A stretch of DNA of 64,000 nt from Adenanthera pavonina (Eukaryota > Streptophyta > Magnoliopsida > Fabales > Fabaceae), in the NCBI GenBank assembly GCA_026686845.1, contig JAIVEN010000013.1:18310001-18374000 (forward strand), written 5' to 3'. Positions within the stretch are counted from its first letter, which is position 1. Each line of letters starts with the position of its first letter. This document shows, piece after piece, positions 1 through 12,038 of this stretch. A program made the translations under genes and the position numbers. The notes beneath the pieces were generated by a model. That model had not been told where the DNA came from and searched no databases. It was given only the letters and a program-made list of their open reading frames with translations.

Positions 1-377
1 TTAGGATAGAGGGAGATAGGAATTTTTAAAGTTAAGGCCAAATTCCTGGGACGATATCAAATAACCATTTAAACAGTAATTTTCATGCTAAATACTGTAT
101 GAATTGACACAATTAAAATCCTTTTTATGTTTTTTCATGTAGAGAATGTTTTAAGATATTTTTAGAGACTTGAACCACCCTTATACAATTTTTCTAAATT
201 TAGTTATGTTTTTTTCAAAATTCGGTTTGGAAAAGAGGTTGACCAAATGAACAATAACATGAAATTTTAAATTTTTCTGTTTTGGTCCCTCATATGGTTC
301 AAGCTTCTATACATGATTAAATGGACTTAAATAAAGTCTAATATATGGAAAATGTGGTCATGAGTTAAGGTATTACA
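1..377 (+). mobile_element. 3' end of a gypsy-type LTR (family 'TGTAAC'), cut by the window edge
   Basis: The segment ends in GTATTACA and matches, in order, the last part of the other copies of this family in the window: a 'GGTTCAAGC' block, an 'ATTAAATGGACTTAA'-like block, then the terminus. The closest comparison is the reversed copy starting at 12039, read on the minus strand. The left end lies outside the window, so it cannot be told whether this is a solo LTR or the 3' LTR of a full element. No coding sequence is seen in it. Confidence 0.65.
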
Positions 378-1839
378 CCCTCATTCAAACTCTCACACAT
401 AGTCGCCTCCTCTGTCTTCTCTTTTGGTACTCACCTTCCTATTCATTCTTCTTCATTTCCTTCTAATCTTCTTCTATTTTTGGTTCCTCTTGTCCATACC
501 CATACCAATTTTAGTCTTTCTTCCATCTTCCCTACCTCCTTTTCACCCATTTCATATTCCCTTTTACTTGAACTTTGGCTTATCTACGAGAAGAATGCCA
601 TGGAAGACTAAGGAAGCTTGAAGCCATGGGATTTATGGCTATTCTCCACTCCATTGAGCTCATGGGTCATCATTCTCTCTATTCTCCTACCATGGCCAAA
701 CCTTCCTCCTCTTTCCTTGGTGTGCTCTTCATTTCTCTGAGAGATCAGGCAGATTGGTGGTCAACTATGGAGAAGACAAAGAGGAGCTGAGCTTGAAGCT
801 AAGTGGAGTTTAAATTAATGCTTGAGATATTTTTCTAAAATGTCCTCTTTTATTCTTGTAATTTTCATTCAAATTTAATATAGGTTTTAGCTTTAATTTA
901 TTGGAATTTGTTTTGGATAATTGGTGGATTATTGAGACTTGTTGAATTGGCATTATATATATGATTAATTTGAGTATTTTACGTTGCTATCTAGACCTGT
1001 TATGTTTGAATTTATGGCCTAATTTGATATTATTTTCATGAGTTCCATGGTAATTGAATTAATCTAAATGATATTAAGTTAGATGGATCATTATTAGTGC
1101 TTAAATTGCTTAATTGGATTTAATTGAGTGATTAATTCTTGTATTTAAGGTCTTATTATTGAACTTATCAACGTCTTAATTAAATTAATTAATTGATTTA
1201 AACAAGTTTAGGTAGCTTAATTAACCCTAGGGTAGATAATGGTTAATTAATCACTTAAATTAAGTTTAGTTGGTAAGTGTCTAATCAACTACTTAATTTA
1301 ATTAATCAATCTTGAACATAATTAAAAAATTTGGATTGAGTTAGGGAGAACCCAATTACCCTTTGTCACGCTTATAGTTGACCACCTATGCATTCACACA
1401 CATCTTTTCCATTTTCTCAATTTTCTAGGATTTTTTTTGTTTTAATTAATTGTTTGCTTTAATTTAGATTTAAATTCAAACTTCCTTGTTTTTATTTTCT
1501 CTTTAATTGATTGCAAAGCCCCCTAAAATCTTGTAGTTGGCATTTGCATATAAAAGTAATTTACATTGCCCCATAAAAGAGAAAAAATATAATTGATTTT
1601 ACATAAGTTTGTTAGCATTTTAATTTAGGAGTAATTAGTTTGCATTTTTTCTTGCATTTAGATAGTTTAGTTTACATTTCATTTCATTTAGGGCTAGTTT
1701 AAATTTGCATTTTTCGTTGCATTGTAGTTTAATTAATTGCATTTTAATTTAGTTAATCTCACTTAGTTTTAATTTCAATAATTGCATTTTTATTAAAAAA
1801 ATCATTTTGGTATATTATTTAGCTTAGAAATTTGTATTC
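378..1839. other. Unassigned AT-rich interval
   Basis: The first 400 bases are pyrimidine-rich and hold two overlapping short ORFs (424-621 and 575-790) with no recognisable domain. The rest is TTAATTAA-rich DNA. I see no gene, TIR or LTR terminus here. It may be degenerate retroelement leader sequence, but nothing proves that. Confidence 0.4.
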
Positions 1840-3936
1840 TATAACATCCTTAATTTGTTGAATATTGTAAAATGTATAAGCATATAAAGAAATATAAGAT
1901 ACAACAATAGATATAAAAAAGGGTAAAAATGTCATTTTTTGAGTCAAAAGAGAAAAATTCAAAAATTACATTTTGGTCCCGGAAAAAGAATTATTTATAT
2001 TTTAGTCATTGGGGAATATTATGAAAAGGACAGGAAAGAATGAAAATTCACATTTTTGCCTTGGCTTAGGGATAATTTTGTAATTATTACAGATTTATGT
2101 TAGACTGAAGCTTATGACATACTGAACCCAAGGAATAATGCATTGGACTTATGGAATTAATCCAGAAGAAATTTGATTTCAAAATGCAGTAGAAATTATA
2201 CTGCAAAAGTAAAGTTACTATGGGCCCCACAAAAATTTTGTATAAGGGTAGGAAGGAGTTAGATTTTCATGTTTTTTATGCCAAAAAAGATTTTCTCATG
2301 GTGGAAAACCTTAAGAATGAGTGTAGGAATCTTAAAATGGGTTAAAACAAACTATATAAGATTTTTAGGGTTCAATTAATACTTTGTGAAGCAACCCTAT
2401 GATTTAGTTGATTTGGTTGCTATTTAATGTTGCTTTAGAACTTGCGGAAGCCGAAGAAAGCTAATGAAAGCATTGAATCCAAGAGGACAAGTTGAAGGGA
2501 TGCACCAAGGTAGCTAAGTCTTCATTCTTGCACTTTATTATCTTGCTATGTTTTTAAGATGCTTTATGATTTGGCATATTGTTATTTAATGATTATTGAT
2601 CATTTTGGTTGTTTAAATGAGAGGGCTTAGTGCCCGAGATATCCATTTTTTAAACCGTTATGCTGCCAAATTCTTATGAACAATCTGGTATTAAATGTCT
2701 TAATATGATTTTTAATGATGTTTCTATTATTTGCTTGATAATATGATGTCTAAAATGTGACTTTCTGTTGAGATTGTTATAATCTCACCCCCCCAAATTA
2801 TAAATATGCTAGGCACACACTATGACAATGGAGGTAAGAGAGCTAAGGAGAAAGAAGAAGGAATTGTTTTTTGATTTGATAGTGCAAGCTATAATTTTGT
2901 ATTTTGAAGTATATTATGTAAAATTGTATATAAAGCTATAAGGTTGTGCTTGCTTGATAACATGTGCCTCTAATTCCCTTATGATGTTATGAATATGATT
3001 GGGACAAGTTTGAACCATATATGTAATGTATAATAGTGGTATTAAAGTTTAAATTGTAAACTTATCTAATATGACTAGTATGGATTGGAACTGGGGCACT
3101 CTATTTGAAATTGAGCATTCAGTATAAATTTATATATACTATGAAACTAGACAAAACAAGCTTTAAAAGAAGCTAAAGAACACTTAATTTGGCTATGTAT
3201 ATGATTTATAGTGAATTTTTAAAGATAAGGATCAAATCTGGATAATGTTGTGAAAACTGTGACTTCTACTATAAGTACCATTCACTTCAAAAGGAAGTAT
3301 AAAACTTTATAGAGCTCCAAAAATTCAATTGTTTATATATATATTTAAAGATCTATATCTTAAGTTTAAAATGCCATTAGTCTAGAAGTAATTGGAGTTA
3401 TAGTTGAAAGATATGTAAGTTTTCTTAAAACTTTTCTAGTAAAAGTTATATTCTAATCCTTAATGGTTTAAGATGATTCTATGTCTTGTGCTAGTTGAAT
3501 AAATGTACAAGATATGTTTAGAAAATAGACATGTAGAGCTTTCCAAATATGTAAAGAATGCATGAAGTAGCCTTATGTTTGATGAGGAGTGAATTTTTAA
3601 AATTATGGGACAGAATCTGAACACAAACTGGAAGTAAAAATAAACAGTAAAGTTGGATGAATAAGTTGTACTAATCTACGAGTCTAAATTCTAGTTTCAT
3701 ATTTTTCCCATGAGATTCAGAATGTGAACGATTTTATGGTACTTGAACCATATGATATGATTTTTGTGCATTTAGGTATGATTTTTCAAAATTTGTTGCG
3801 CAAAGTGATGAATAATGCATGAAATCAGTTTTTAAAATTTTGAGATTTTCAGTTAGTTTAAGTTCTCATAAGCCTTTTTAATGATTCTAAATGAGGCAAT
3901 ATTCATGGAAAATGTCTCTAATGATGAGGTGTTACA
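1840..3936 (+). mobile_element. Solo LTR, family 'TGTAAC' (gypsy type), about 2.1 kb
   Basis: It starts TATAACATCC (the expected TG has decayed to TA) and ends GGTGTTACA. Internal landmarks shared with the copies at 9664, 12039 and 59437 include 'AGAGCTCCAAAAATTC' near 3310, a run of C after 'ATCTCAC' near 2787, and 'CGTTATGCTGCC' near 2658. No primer-binding site or gag-pol follows; Athila-like pol from another element begins directly after it. The flanks (TATTC left, CATAC right) match at only 3 of 5 positions, so the duplication is decayed or was lost. Confidence 0.65.
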
Positions 3937-3987
3937 CATACTCTTGCTTGCACATTTACTGTTACCTCCTTGAGAACATGACCTAGG

Positions 3988-4882
3988 TTGCTCCTATATT
4001 GCAAATCTTTAGCACCTAGTATTAAATTGTACAGCCCTCGACACAATTTGTTAGTTTCCATTTTCTCTGTTTTCTTAGAGAGATGCATAAAGGTTTTCAT
4101 GAATGATTTTACTATGTATGGTGATTCTTTTGATTCATGTTTGGATTTGATTCTTGAGAGATGCATTGATAGGAACTTAGTCCTTAATTTCATGAAATGT
4201 CATTTCAGGGTGAGGAGAGGCATTATACTTGGTCATGTTTCTTCTGCTAGCATTGAGGTTGATAGGGACAAAGTTGACATTATCACATTACTTCCTTATC
4301 CTACTTATGTGCGTGATATTCGTTCTTTTCTTGGACATGTTGGTTTTTATAGGCAATTTATTCAGGATTTTAGTAAGACTGTCTTACCCTTATCTAAGTT
4401 GTTGTAGAAAGATGTGGTGTTTTCTTTTGATGATGTTTGCATGTCTACTTGGGATGAGTTAAAGAAGAGATTGACATCCCCATCTATTATACAGTCACCA
4501 AATTAGAGTCTTCCTTTTGAGTTGATGTGTGATGCATCCGATTATGCTCTTGGTGCAGTGTTGGCTTAGAGGGTGGAAAAGAAGCAGCATGTAATAGCTT
4601 ATGCCTCTATGACACTTGATGCTACGCAAGCAAATTACACCATAATAGAGAAAGAGCTCTTTGCCATTATGTTTGGTCTAGGGAAGTTCTACTCTTGCTT
4701 TACACTAGGGTGATTATCTTCATAGATCATATGGCAATCAAGTACATCTTCAAGAAGCCAAGTACAAAGACATGATTGATTCGTTGGGTTGTTTTGATCC
4801 AAGAGTTTGATGTTGAGATCCTCGACAAGAATGGTGTAAAGAACTTAGTTGCCAATCATTTGAGTAGAGTTGATTCCCCTTG
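3988..4882 (+). pseudogene. Athila-like reverse transcriptase / RNase H remnant
   Basis: The clearest stretch (about 4075-4407) carries the RT palm end and thumb: a 'VFMNDFTMYG' block, 'LERCIDRNLVLNF', 'KCHF', 'LGH', then 'RSFLGHVGFYRQFIQDFS'. The catalytic pair normally read as DD is ND here. RNase H sequence continues in the same frame past stop codons near 4405, 4504 and 4568, with 'CDASDYALGAVLA' and 'TTIEKEL'-like blocks, and then loses frame after about 4700. It is a non-functional fragment of the element above. Confidence 0.75.
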
Positions 4883-5470
4883 AGTATCGTGTTCTTTACC
4901 ATTGATAATTTTCTTAATGATAGATTGTGTGTTGTTCATGTATCTACCCCATGGTGTACTAGTATTGCTAATTATCATGTTACATCTATTTTACCAGATG
5001 ACATGAGTAGGCATCAGATTGCTAAGTTTAAGAGTAAAGCTAAGTATTATTTTTTGGAGGATCTTAATATGTGGCATCTACGTAGTGATCATATTCTTAG
5101 ACTTTGTGTGCTAGATCATGAGTTTGATTATGTATTGCATTTTTGTCATACACATGCATGTGATGGTCATTTTGCATCTAGATGCATTGCTAGGAAAGTA
5201 CTTGACTCTGGATTGTTTTGTTTTACTTTGTTTTGTGATGCTTATGATTTTTGTCGAAGGTGTGATAGATATCAGTATACAAGTAGTTTGTCTAGGAGGG
5301 ATTAGATGCCTGAGGTTCCTATGTTAGTTTGTGAGGTTTTTTATGTTTGGGATTTAGATTACATGAGACCCTTTCCTTTTCTTTTGGCTACTCATATATT
5401 CTTTTTGCTATTGATTATGTTTCTAAATGGGTTGAGGCTATCCCCACTAGGACTAATGGTGATGTTGTAG

Positions 5471-6303
5471 TGATAGAATACGATTGAGGCATGAAGCATT
5501 TGGAGTCCTTGGACATGGCAATGAGCTTGGAAAGAGCATGAAGCCCAACTATTTAAATCAAGCTGTAATCCAAAAAAGAGCTAGAAAGTATGGAAAAAGC
5601 TTCCAATCATATAGGCTAATGATTCAAGCCCAAAAGAAGCACATTTGGGAGATTTAACTTGAAGACAATGTGTGCTTCTCATGTGATCACTAAAAGTGAC
5701 GTTTTTAATAAGTTTTATTAGGATTATTTTAGTCAATTTGTTTCCTTTTCAATAAAAGGCAAATAATGATCTGATTTGCTCTGCTTTATGCATTTAAGAG
5801 GAGCCAACCTTTTCAAATTCAAAATTAGAATTAAATGCTCCTTTTGACTTAGGATTTCCTTTTTGTATTAATTAGCATTAATAAGGTTAGGTTTGTGGGG
5901 TGAACTAGAGTTAGTTTGTGGGTTAATACTTGCCTATAAATAGGCACCTCTTGTACTCTTGCAAACCACAATATGAATGAATGAATTTCTTTTCAGCAAC
6001 TTTGTTGTTGTTCAGTGAGTTCTTTCTTGCTTATCCTTGAGTGCCAGAAAGAATGAGGACTTATCAAGGAGTGGTGATCCTTGTGGTGTCCCGGAGTTAG
6101 GATTCAAGGGACGGGTTCTCTTGGAGTCTACTTCCTTTGACCAACATTTTGTTCAGTCTTCTTATTTCATCGTGTCTATTTTCTTTAGTTTTTTTTCATT
6201 GTTGTTCTTCATTGTTCTTGTGTTCAATTTATCTTTCCTTGAGTTGCACGATCCTTATATCAAAGAAGGCTCTTAGGACAGGTTCCTAACGTGTCTCCCA
6301 TCA
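5471..6303 (+). mobile_element. Solo LTR (833 bp) inside integrase, with 5-bp duplication
   Basis: It begins TGATAG and ends CCCATCA, a short inverted TGAT/ATCA terminus. It is flanked by identical TGTAG copies at 5466-5470 and 6304-6308. A TATA box is present at 5935-5942, and the 3' part is T-rich as in R-U5. No internal domain is present, so it is the product of LTR-LTR recombination. A related copy sits reversed at 10704-11573, sharing an 'AAGAGCATGA' block and a 'GTGCTTC' / 'CATGTGA' block in the same order. Superfamily (copia or gypsy) cannot be told from the LTR alone. Confidence 0.85.
5935..5942 (+). promoter_or_regulatory. TATA box of the solo LTR at 5471
   Basis: TATAAATA lies 465 bases into the LTR, in the context GCCTATAAATAGGC, where a retrotransposon U3 promoter is expected. 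It could start readthrough transcription into the downstream integrase remnant. This is position and sequence evidence only. Confidence 0.5.
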
Positions 6304-6985
6304 TGTAGTTGTTTCTTTTATTAGGTCACATATCTTTTGAAGGTTTGGTGGACTTGGTGCTATCATTAGTGACCAAGAGAGCCATTTTTGCAACCGAATC
6401 ATGAGGAGTCTTTTAAGCAAGTATGGTGTGATTTCTAATCATAAGGTGAAGCTTCTCTTGGAGAAGACAGTGCAACCAAATAAGAAGGATTAGAGCAAGA
6501 GGTTGAATGATACACTTTTCGCATATAGGACCACCTACAAGACCTTGATTATGATGAGTCCTTTCTAGCTTGTTTATGGCAAGGCTTGCCACCTTCCAAT
6601 TGAAATAGAGCATTGGTCTTTCCAGGCAGTTAAGCAGTGTCATCTAGCACTTGAGGAGGCTGGTCTTGAGAGGAAGCTACAGTTACAAGAGCTTAAGGAA
6701 ATAATGAGAGATGCCTATGGGAGTTCCTAGTTGTATAAAAAGAAAGCTAAAGCCACTCGTGACTGAGTGATTGTGAGAAAGGAGTTCCATGAGGGTGATA
6801 AAGTGCTTGTGTACAAGTCCTACATGAAGTTGATAAATGGCAAACTTAGGTCAAGATGGGAAGGTCCTTATCTAGTATCCTGAGTGTTTCCATTTGGTGC
6901 CTTGGAGCTACATGATGCAATGACCGGTGTGAAGTTCAAGGTGAATGGGCTCAGAGTCAAGAACTATTTTGACTGAGTTCCTTGC

Positions 6986-8604
6986 CATGAAAATAAGGAG
7001 TTTAATCTCCATGATCCTCCTTGATCAAGTCATCTCTTTCATTTCTTTTATCTCTACTTGCATTTGCCCTTCATTGTTACTGGATATACTGGACTGGCCA
7101 ACTGGACTAGATAGATTCATTTGTTGGATTGATTGGTGATATTTTGGTTGGATTACTGGCTTGTTAGTTTGTCATGATTGATTCATTCTTGATTATTGTT
7201 ATATTGAGGATGAAACATCATTTAAGTATGGGGGAGGGATTTTAGATTTTAGGTTTTGTTTTGTTATGTTTTAGTGAGTTTTCTTTTGTTTTAGTTATTT
7301 TTCATAAAATATTTCAGAAAATTCATGAAAGCTTTTTGTTTTAGGATGGTAGAGTGACATACTTTTGTCAATTTTTGGTTAATATTCTAGCTTGTTAAAG
7401 CATTTTAATGTGTTTCATGTCTTCCAAGTTAAGTGGCAAGTGTCTTAGTTTAGGTTTTCTAAGTGAAAGGTCACAATTGCCCTTAGTAAGGATTTGAGCC
7501 TAGTATTTATTCCTTGAGTGTACCTTTCTATTTGGATTTCGATCTAAAATTTGGCTCCTCTTCTTGCTTGAGACTACATTTATGTTTTGTTCATTGCATT
7601 GATATAATAGATGTATTTTTCATGCATTCTAGCCATGGCCAAATAGCTAACTTTTGCAACATGTTTATCCTTTGTTTACCACTTTTAAGTCTTGGCATTC
7701 TTTTTCACCCCTTATCCAATTGTCATGCATTATTCCATTTTTTTATCCTATCCTTTCGGGGTAATTGAGTTCTCTAGTTGTTATTGGACATATATTATTT
7801 AGAGAATGGATGATTACATGTTATTTGTTCATCTTTCATGGCCATTAGCATGTTTATTCACATTGTCTTGTTATTGCTTTCTTTGTTAAGAAAATAAAGT
7901 TGAAAAAGTTGAGAAAAAAGAAAAGAAAGAGGTGAACAAAAGTTGGGATTGAGCATAAAATGCACCTACTTGAAAAAAAAGAAAGAAAAGAAAAGAAAAG
8001 AGAAAAAGCAAAAGAAAGATTGTGTTGTTTTATTTGTATCTTTAGTAGTGGAATAAGACCTAGGTATCATATGTCATTTCATTCTATTTTCGTTCTATGT
8101 TCTAATAACTAGAGTTACTTGATTACCATGTATTTTGCTTTGTTTATCCATTTCTTTCATACATGATCCTTTCTTTTCTAACCCTAGCCAACCCTAATAC
8201 CAACCTAATAAAGTCCTCTTAATCATTGTTTACACTTAATCCTTGAGAAGTGGAGAGATTAGAAGGTTGTCAAGCCCATATAAAGGAACTAAATAAAAAG
8301 AATTGAGAGCAAACACCTTAACCTAGACACTTGAGTGAGAGTGATTCACTTCCACATACATATACCTCTCTTTTTTGAGGACCATTAGCTTGGAAGACCT
8401 CGATTAGTTCTCTTGCCATGATACTTGGATTATATGATTCATGTTAACTTGTTTTTCATGGGTGGATGTGATAACATTGACTAGCATTTATGAGTCTTTT
8501 GTACCAATCCATGTTTCCTTTGTTTTCCTCTAGTTGTCATAAGTTTTCCTAGGAGTTTTTACTAATTTTGCTTGAAGTAAAAAAGCCGGGTGTGGGGGAA
8601 TTAA
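6986..8604 (+). other. Non-coding 3' region of the Athila-like element with polypurine tract
   Basis: This is long non-coding sequence between the integrase end and the 3' LTR, as is usual for Athila-type elements. A first purine-rich stretch (TATGGGGGAGGG, 7228-7239) resembles a polypurine tract but no LTR start follows it. There is an A/G-rich run at about 7905-8020. The better tract, GGGTGTGGGGGAA at 8588-8600, lies four bases before the TG of TGTCACCACA at 8605 and so marks the 3' LTR start. The short ORF at 7514-7768 has no recognisable domain. Confidence 0.55.
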
Positions 8605-9658
8605 TGTCACCACATTTTACCATATTTTTATCCCCCAAATCTAGCATTTTTTTCACATTTATTTGGCTATTTTAAGGGTTTTATTACATTTTCATGTTTT
8701 AGTTGGTTTTGTGTATTTTTATGGAAAAATGTGTTAAATTCTTGGTCTTAAGCATGTTTTGTGATATTTTATTATATTTCATGGATTTAGTTATTAATTC
8801 TTTCCATTGGTGTATTTTCCACGTTGAATAGCTAGTTAAATTCTTGTTTTAGCTTTTCCGGGTGATTAAATTAAGGTTTTCAATGTGATTTTGGGTGAGA
8901 TTTTTCTGAGTGAGTTTCCATTCCATCATCCATTTAATGTCATTAACCATCCAATGTGATTAGATTTTAATCCGTGTTGGACTCATTCCCATGTATTTTT
9001 CACTTTTGCAAAATACCCCTAGTTATAGTTCCACTTGAAATTACATTTAATTATCCTTAATGATTCTTGGATTAATCACCTAATCATCATCTAGAGCACT
9101 TGATTAGGGTTAATTTGAGGTACCAAACTTGACCATAGGGATTAGGGTTTCCATTCTATAGTTGGTCAAAGTTTGGTGAAAGAAGATCATTTTAGTCAAC
9201 TTTCCCAGGAAACATATTTTCTTACTATTTTCTTAGGAATTTTTAGTGCTTACTTTAACATCAATTTGAGAGTATTTTCCCCTAAATTTTAGTGATTGAT
9301 TTCATGACTTTACATGGCCAAATCATGCTTGAATTGATTTTATAATTTTAGATCCAAGTTTTACATCATTTATGTTGCATGGTTTTATATGTCACATCAT
9401 TATTTTATGTAACATATTTTATGAGGTCTTTGGGAATGGATATGTTGGCAAGCTAATGGGCTAAGAGAGGACATAAATTGCAAAAGGGAAGAAGGCCCAC
9501 AAGTCCACACAAGTCATATCACATCTTAGTCATTAGTCATTCATCCAACTAAGCACCTTTCATGGAAAATTGCCATCATACCCCTTCCTAGCACCCAAAG
9601 CACAAAAACCTTGCTCATTTGGCAAGAGAATTTTGATTTGAAACAATTCTATTTTATG
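8605..9658 (+). mobile_element. 3' LTR of the Athila-like element, interrupted
   Basis: It starts TGTCACCACA directly after the polypurine tract. It runs into the 5-bp site CTCCC (9659-9663), where the solo LTR at 9664 was inserted. Its continuation should resume after 15625, but no clear end was identified there. No partner 5' LTR is in the window. Confidence 0.5.
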
Positions 9659-10703
9659 CTCCCTGTAATATCCTTACTTTTCGGGATGCCATAAAATGTA
9701 TGAAAAGATAGAAAAGGAAGTAAAAGGATGATGTTATATGTTTGACCTTTGAATGGAATTAATTTCCCATATGATTTTTCGAAGGAATTATGCTTGATCC
9801 TTAATTGGAATTAATTTTCTATAAAACACTTAGCAAAAATTAATTTCGGAGCGAAACCCAAAAAGATATGCAATATATCAGCTAAATAGAAGCATATCTC
9901 GAGCTGAGCATAACAATATAAACATTGCATAGTTGGGAGGTCGAGGTTGAAAGTTAGACCAATTTGAAGTTTGGTGAAAAGGAATTAATTAAAAATTGGT
10001 CTTTGGGAAAAAATTATGAGAAAATACCTAGAAAAATAAATATTTGCATGTTTTACCTAATTTAGGGGCAATTTCATAAATATGACAAAAATTACAGTCA
10101 AAGCGAAGCTTTCAATATACTAGAATAGTATATTACATGGAGGTTAATTGACTAAGAATTAGTGAAAACCAAAAGACAGCTAAATTTGAAAAGGAACAAC
10201 AAGATCATTTTTCAGGTTAGAAGAAAAAATGAGAAAATTATGTTTTAAACCCAAGGGAAAAGAATTATACACAATTGAGTCCTTGAAAGGGAGATTATTG
10301 CCATTAAGTCCTTGGGAAAAATTATGAAAAATGACCTAAAAGAATTAAAAATTATAATTTTACCTTAGGTCAAGAGCAATTTTGTAATTTTTAGAAATCT
10401 TATCAAAACGGAGCTCTCAATGAGCCGAACTCAATGAAATTTTACTTAGAAACTAGTTGAGTTCATATGAATTTATAATTAAAGTTTAAGGTCAAAAGAA
10501 ATTTTTAAAATGAAAAAGTGATTTGTGAGCTCCATAACAGCAAGTAGATGAAAAGAATAGGATCTGAATCCCTACAGATATACTTTGGGATCAAAATAAT
10601 CAAGTTAGTTCAAAATTAAATTTAGAAAAATCCTATACCAATTAAATAATAACTAGGGCAAAAGCATTTAATCGGTATAAGTAAAGTTTATCGATAAAAG
10701 TTA

Positions 10704-11573
10704 TGATAGATGAACCCTTATAGAACCAGTTCAAAGAACTCACTTTAATGTATTAGATACCTAGATCTTTGTGAAACAAGGAAACGTAATATTGGACAAC
10801 AAAGAGAATGAGTAAAACACACAAGAACAGTAGCAAACGGAAAACAAAAATAGAGAAACAAGATAGATATATGTTAGTCTTGAGAAGTAGAACTCAAGAG
10901 AACTGGTCTCTTGAACCCTAGTTCTAATGATGCCATAAAGAATGACCAATTCCTTAATAAGTCATAGTTTCACTCTAGCACTCAAAGAACATAAGAGAAA
11001 CTCACAAAGTCTGAAATTTTATTCATCCAAATATAAAAAACGTACATGAGAGGAATTCTTAAATAGGCAAGGTAAAATCTAACCTAATGAGCCTAAGAAT
11101 CCTAATTAATTTGGGTTCAAGTAATTAATGGGATTATGAGACTTGGGCTCAAATAACACTCCTAATGGAACTAGGAAACTAGTAAAATAACACCCTAAAA
11201 TAAAATAACAAAAATTCAAAAGAACATAATAAAAATAATACCTAAGCCCTTAAAAATATGCCACCACATTAATGAAATCACATGTTTGGCACATAACATG
11301 CTTATTTACAAGGTGATCATAAAAAAGACTACTAATTAACCAATTGAGCTTTATTAATCAATATAGTTTAGCCCATAATTAATAAAAATAAATTAAAATA
11401 AATTAAGCCTATTAATGCCTATGTCACATGCTCTTTTGGTGAAGCACATGATCTTTTAATAATCTCCTCCAATGGGCTCCTCTTGGGCCTAAATATTTTC
11501 AAGTGATAAAGCCTCATGCTCTTGAATTTGTCTAAGTCCTCCTTTTGAACCACGACTAAGGCATTCTCTATCA
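10704..11573 (-). mobile_element. Solo LTR (870 bp), reversed relative of the LTR at 5471
   Basis: Read on the minus strand it begins TGATAGAGAATGCC and ends CATCTATCA. It carries the same ordered blocks as 5471-6303: 'AAGAGCATGAGGC', 'GATCATGTGCTTC', a 'TTGCCTATTTAAG' TATA-like region, then a 'GAATGAAT'-like block. The flanks AGTTA and TTAAT do not form a clean duplication, so either the ends are a few bases off or the site has mutated. The ORF at 10761-10949 in it is not coding. Confidence 0.65.
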
Positions 11574-12038
11574 TTAATTATTTTGGCCAAAAAAATTCCT
11601 TAGTTGGCGTGATACAACTGCTTCCATGCGAAGAAAATTGTATTATTCAATTATTTTCCAAGACAACTTCTTTTAGAAGTTTTCTAAAAAAAAATAAATA
11701 AGTAACTAAGGTTAATTGAAGAAGTAAGTCTTCATTTTCTCTCTCATGTTTGACGACATTTAGCAGTTGAAAAGAGAGAGAGTGAGCAGCTGAAACAATA
11801 GAAAGAAAGAGAGAAGGAGGTGTAGAAGAGGAAGAGGAAAAAGAGGAAGCTAGCTTGGAAGATCAAAGTCCAAGTTGTTGGTAAGTTTCCCAACTACTTA
11901 AGTTTATCGTCTTGAGTAGTTTGTGATAGTTTAATGGAATATTCTTCTTCCTCCATTCAATAACAGATTTTGGCCAAACACTAAGATAGGAAGAAGATGA
12001 GTTTTCATACAATAAAAAAATATGAACTAGTTGAGAAT

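Larger units (their letters stand above)
5041..6985 (+). pseudogene. Athila-like integrase remnant split by a solo LTR
   Basis: An H-H-C-C zinc-binding region is visible at about 5140-5290 ('CHTHACDGHF' ... 'FCRRCDRYQ'). A core-like segment follows ('YVWDLDYMRPF', frame disturbed) up to about 5470. The domain resumes at 6304 after the inserted solo LTR, with the later integrase landmarks 'YRTTYKT', 'VYGKACHLPIE' and the C-terminal 'KLRSRWEGPY' at about 6500-6860. In-frame stops are frequent. When the insert and one copy of the 5-bp duplication are ignored, the reading frame continues across the site. This confirms that the LTR went into an already existing integrase gene. Confidence 0.7.
3937..9658 (+). 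mobile_element. Athila-like Ty3/gypsy element, 5'-truncated and decayed
   Basis: This retains, in order, reverse transcriptase, RNase H, integrase, a long non-coding 3' region, a polypurine tract near 8590 and the start of a 3' LTR (TGTCACCACA at 8605). LTR, gag and protease upstream of RT are missing; the left edge meets the solo LTR ending at 3936. The pol-like text (a 'GDSFDSCLD' block, 'IRSFLGHVGFYR', 'AYRTTYKT') is characteristic of the Athila/Tat branch. Many in-frame stops show it is dead. It is interrupted by a solo LTR at 5471-6303, and its 3' LTR is interrupted by the solo LTR at 9664. Confidence 0.75.

Noticed and set aside
424..790. Two overlapping plus-strand ORFs near the window start
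   Set aside because: They have no recognisable domain, lie in a C/T-rich stretch next to an LTR end, and are too short to support as genes.
7228..7239. Purine-rich tract as the polypurine tract of the Athila-like element
   Set aside because: No LTR-like TG terminus follows; the tract at 8588-8600 is directly before a plausible LTR start.
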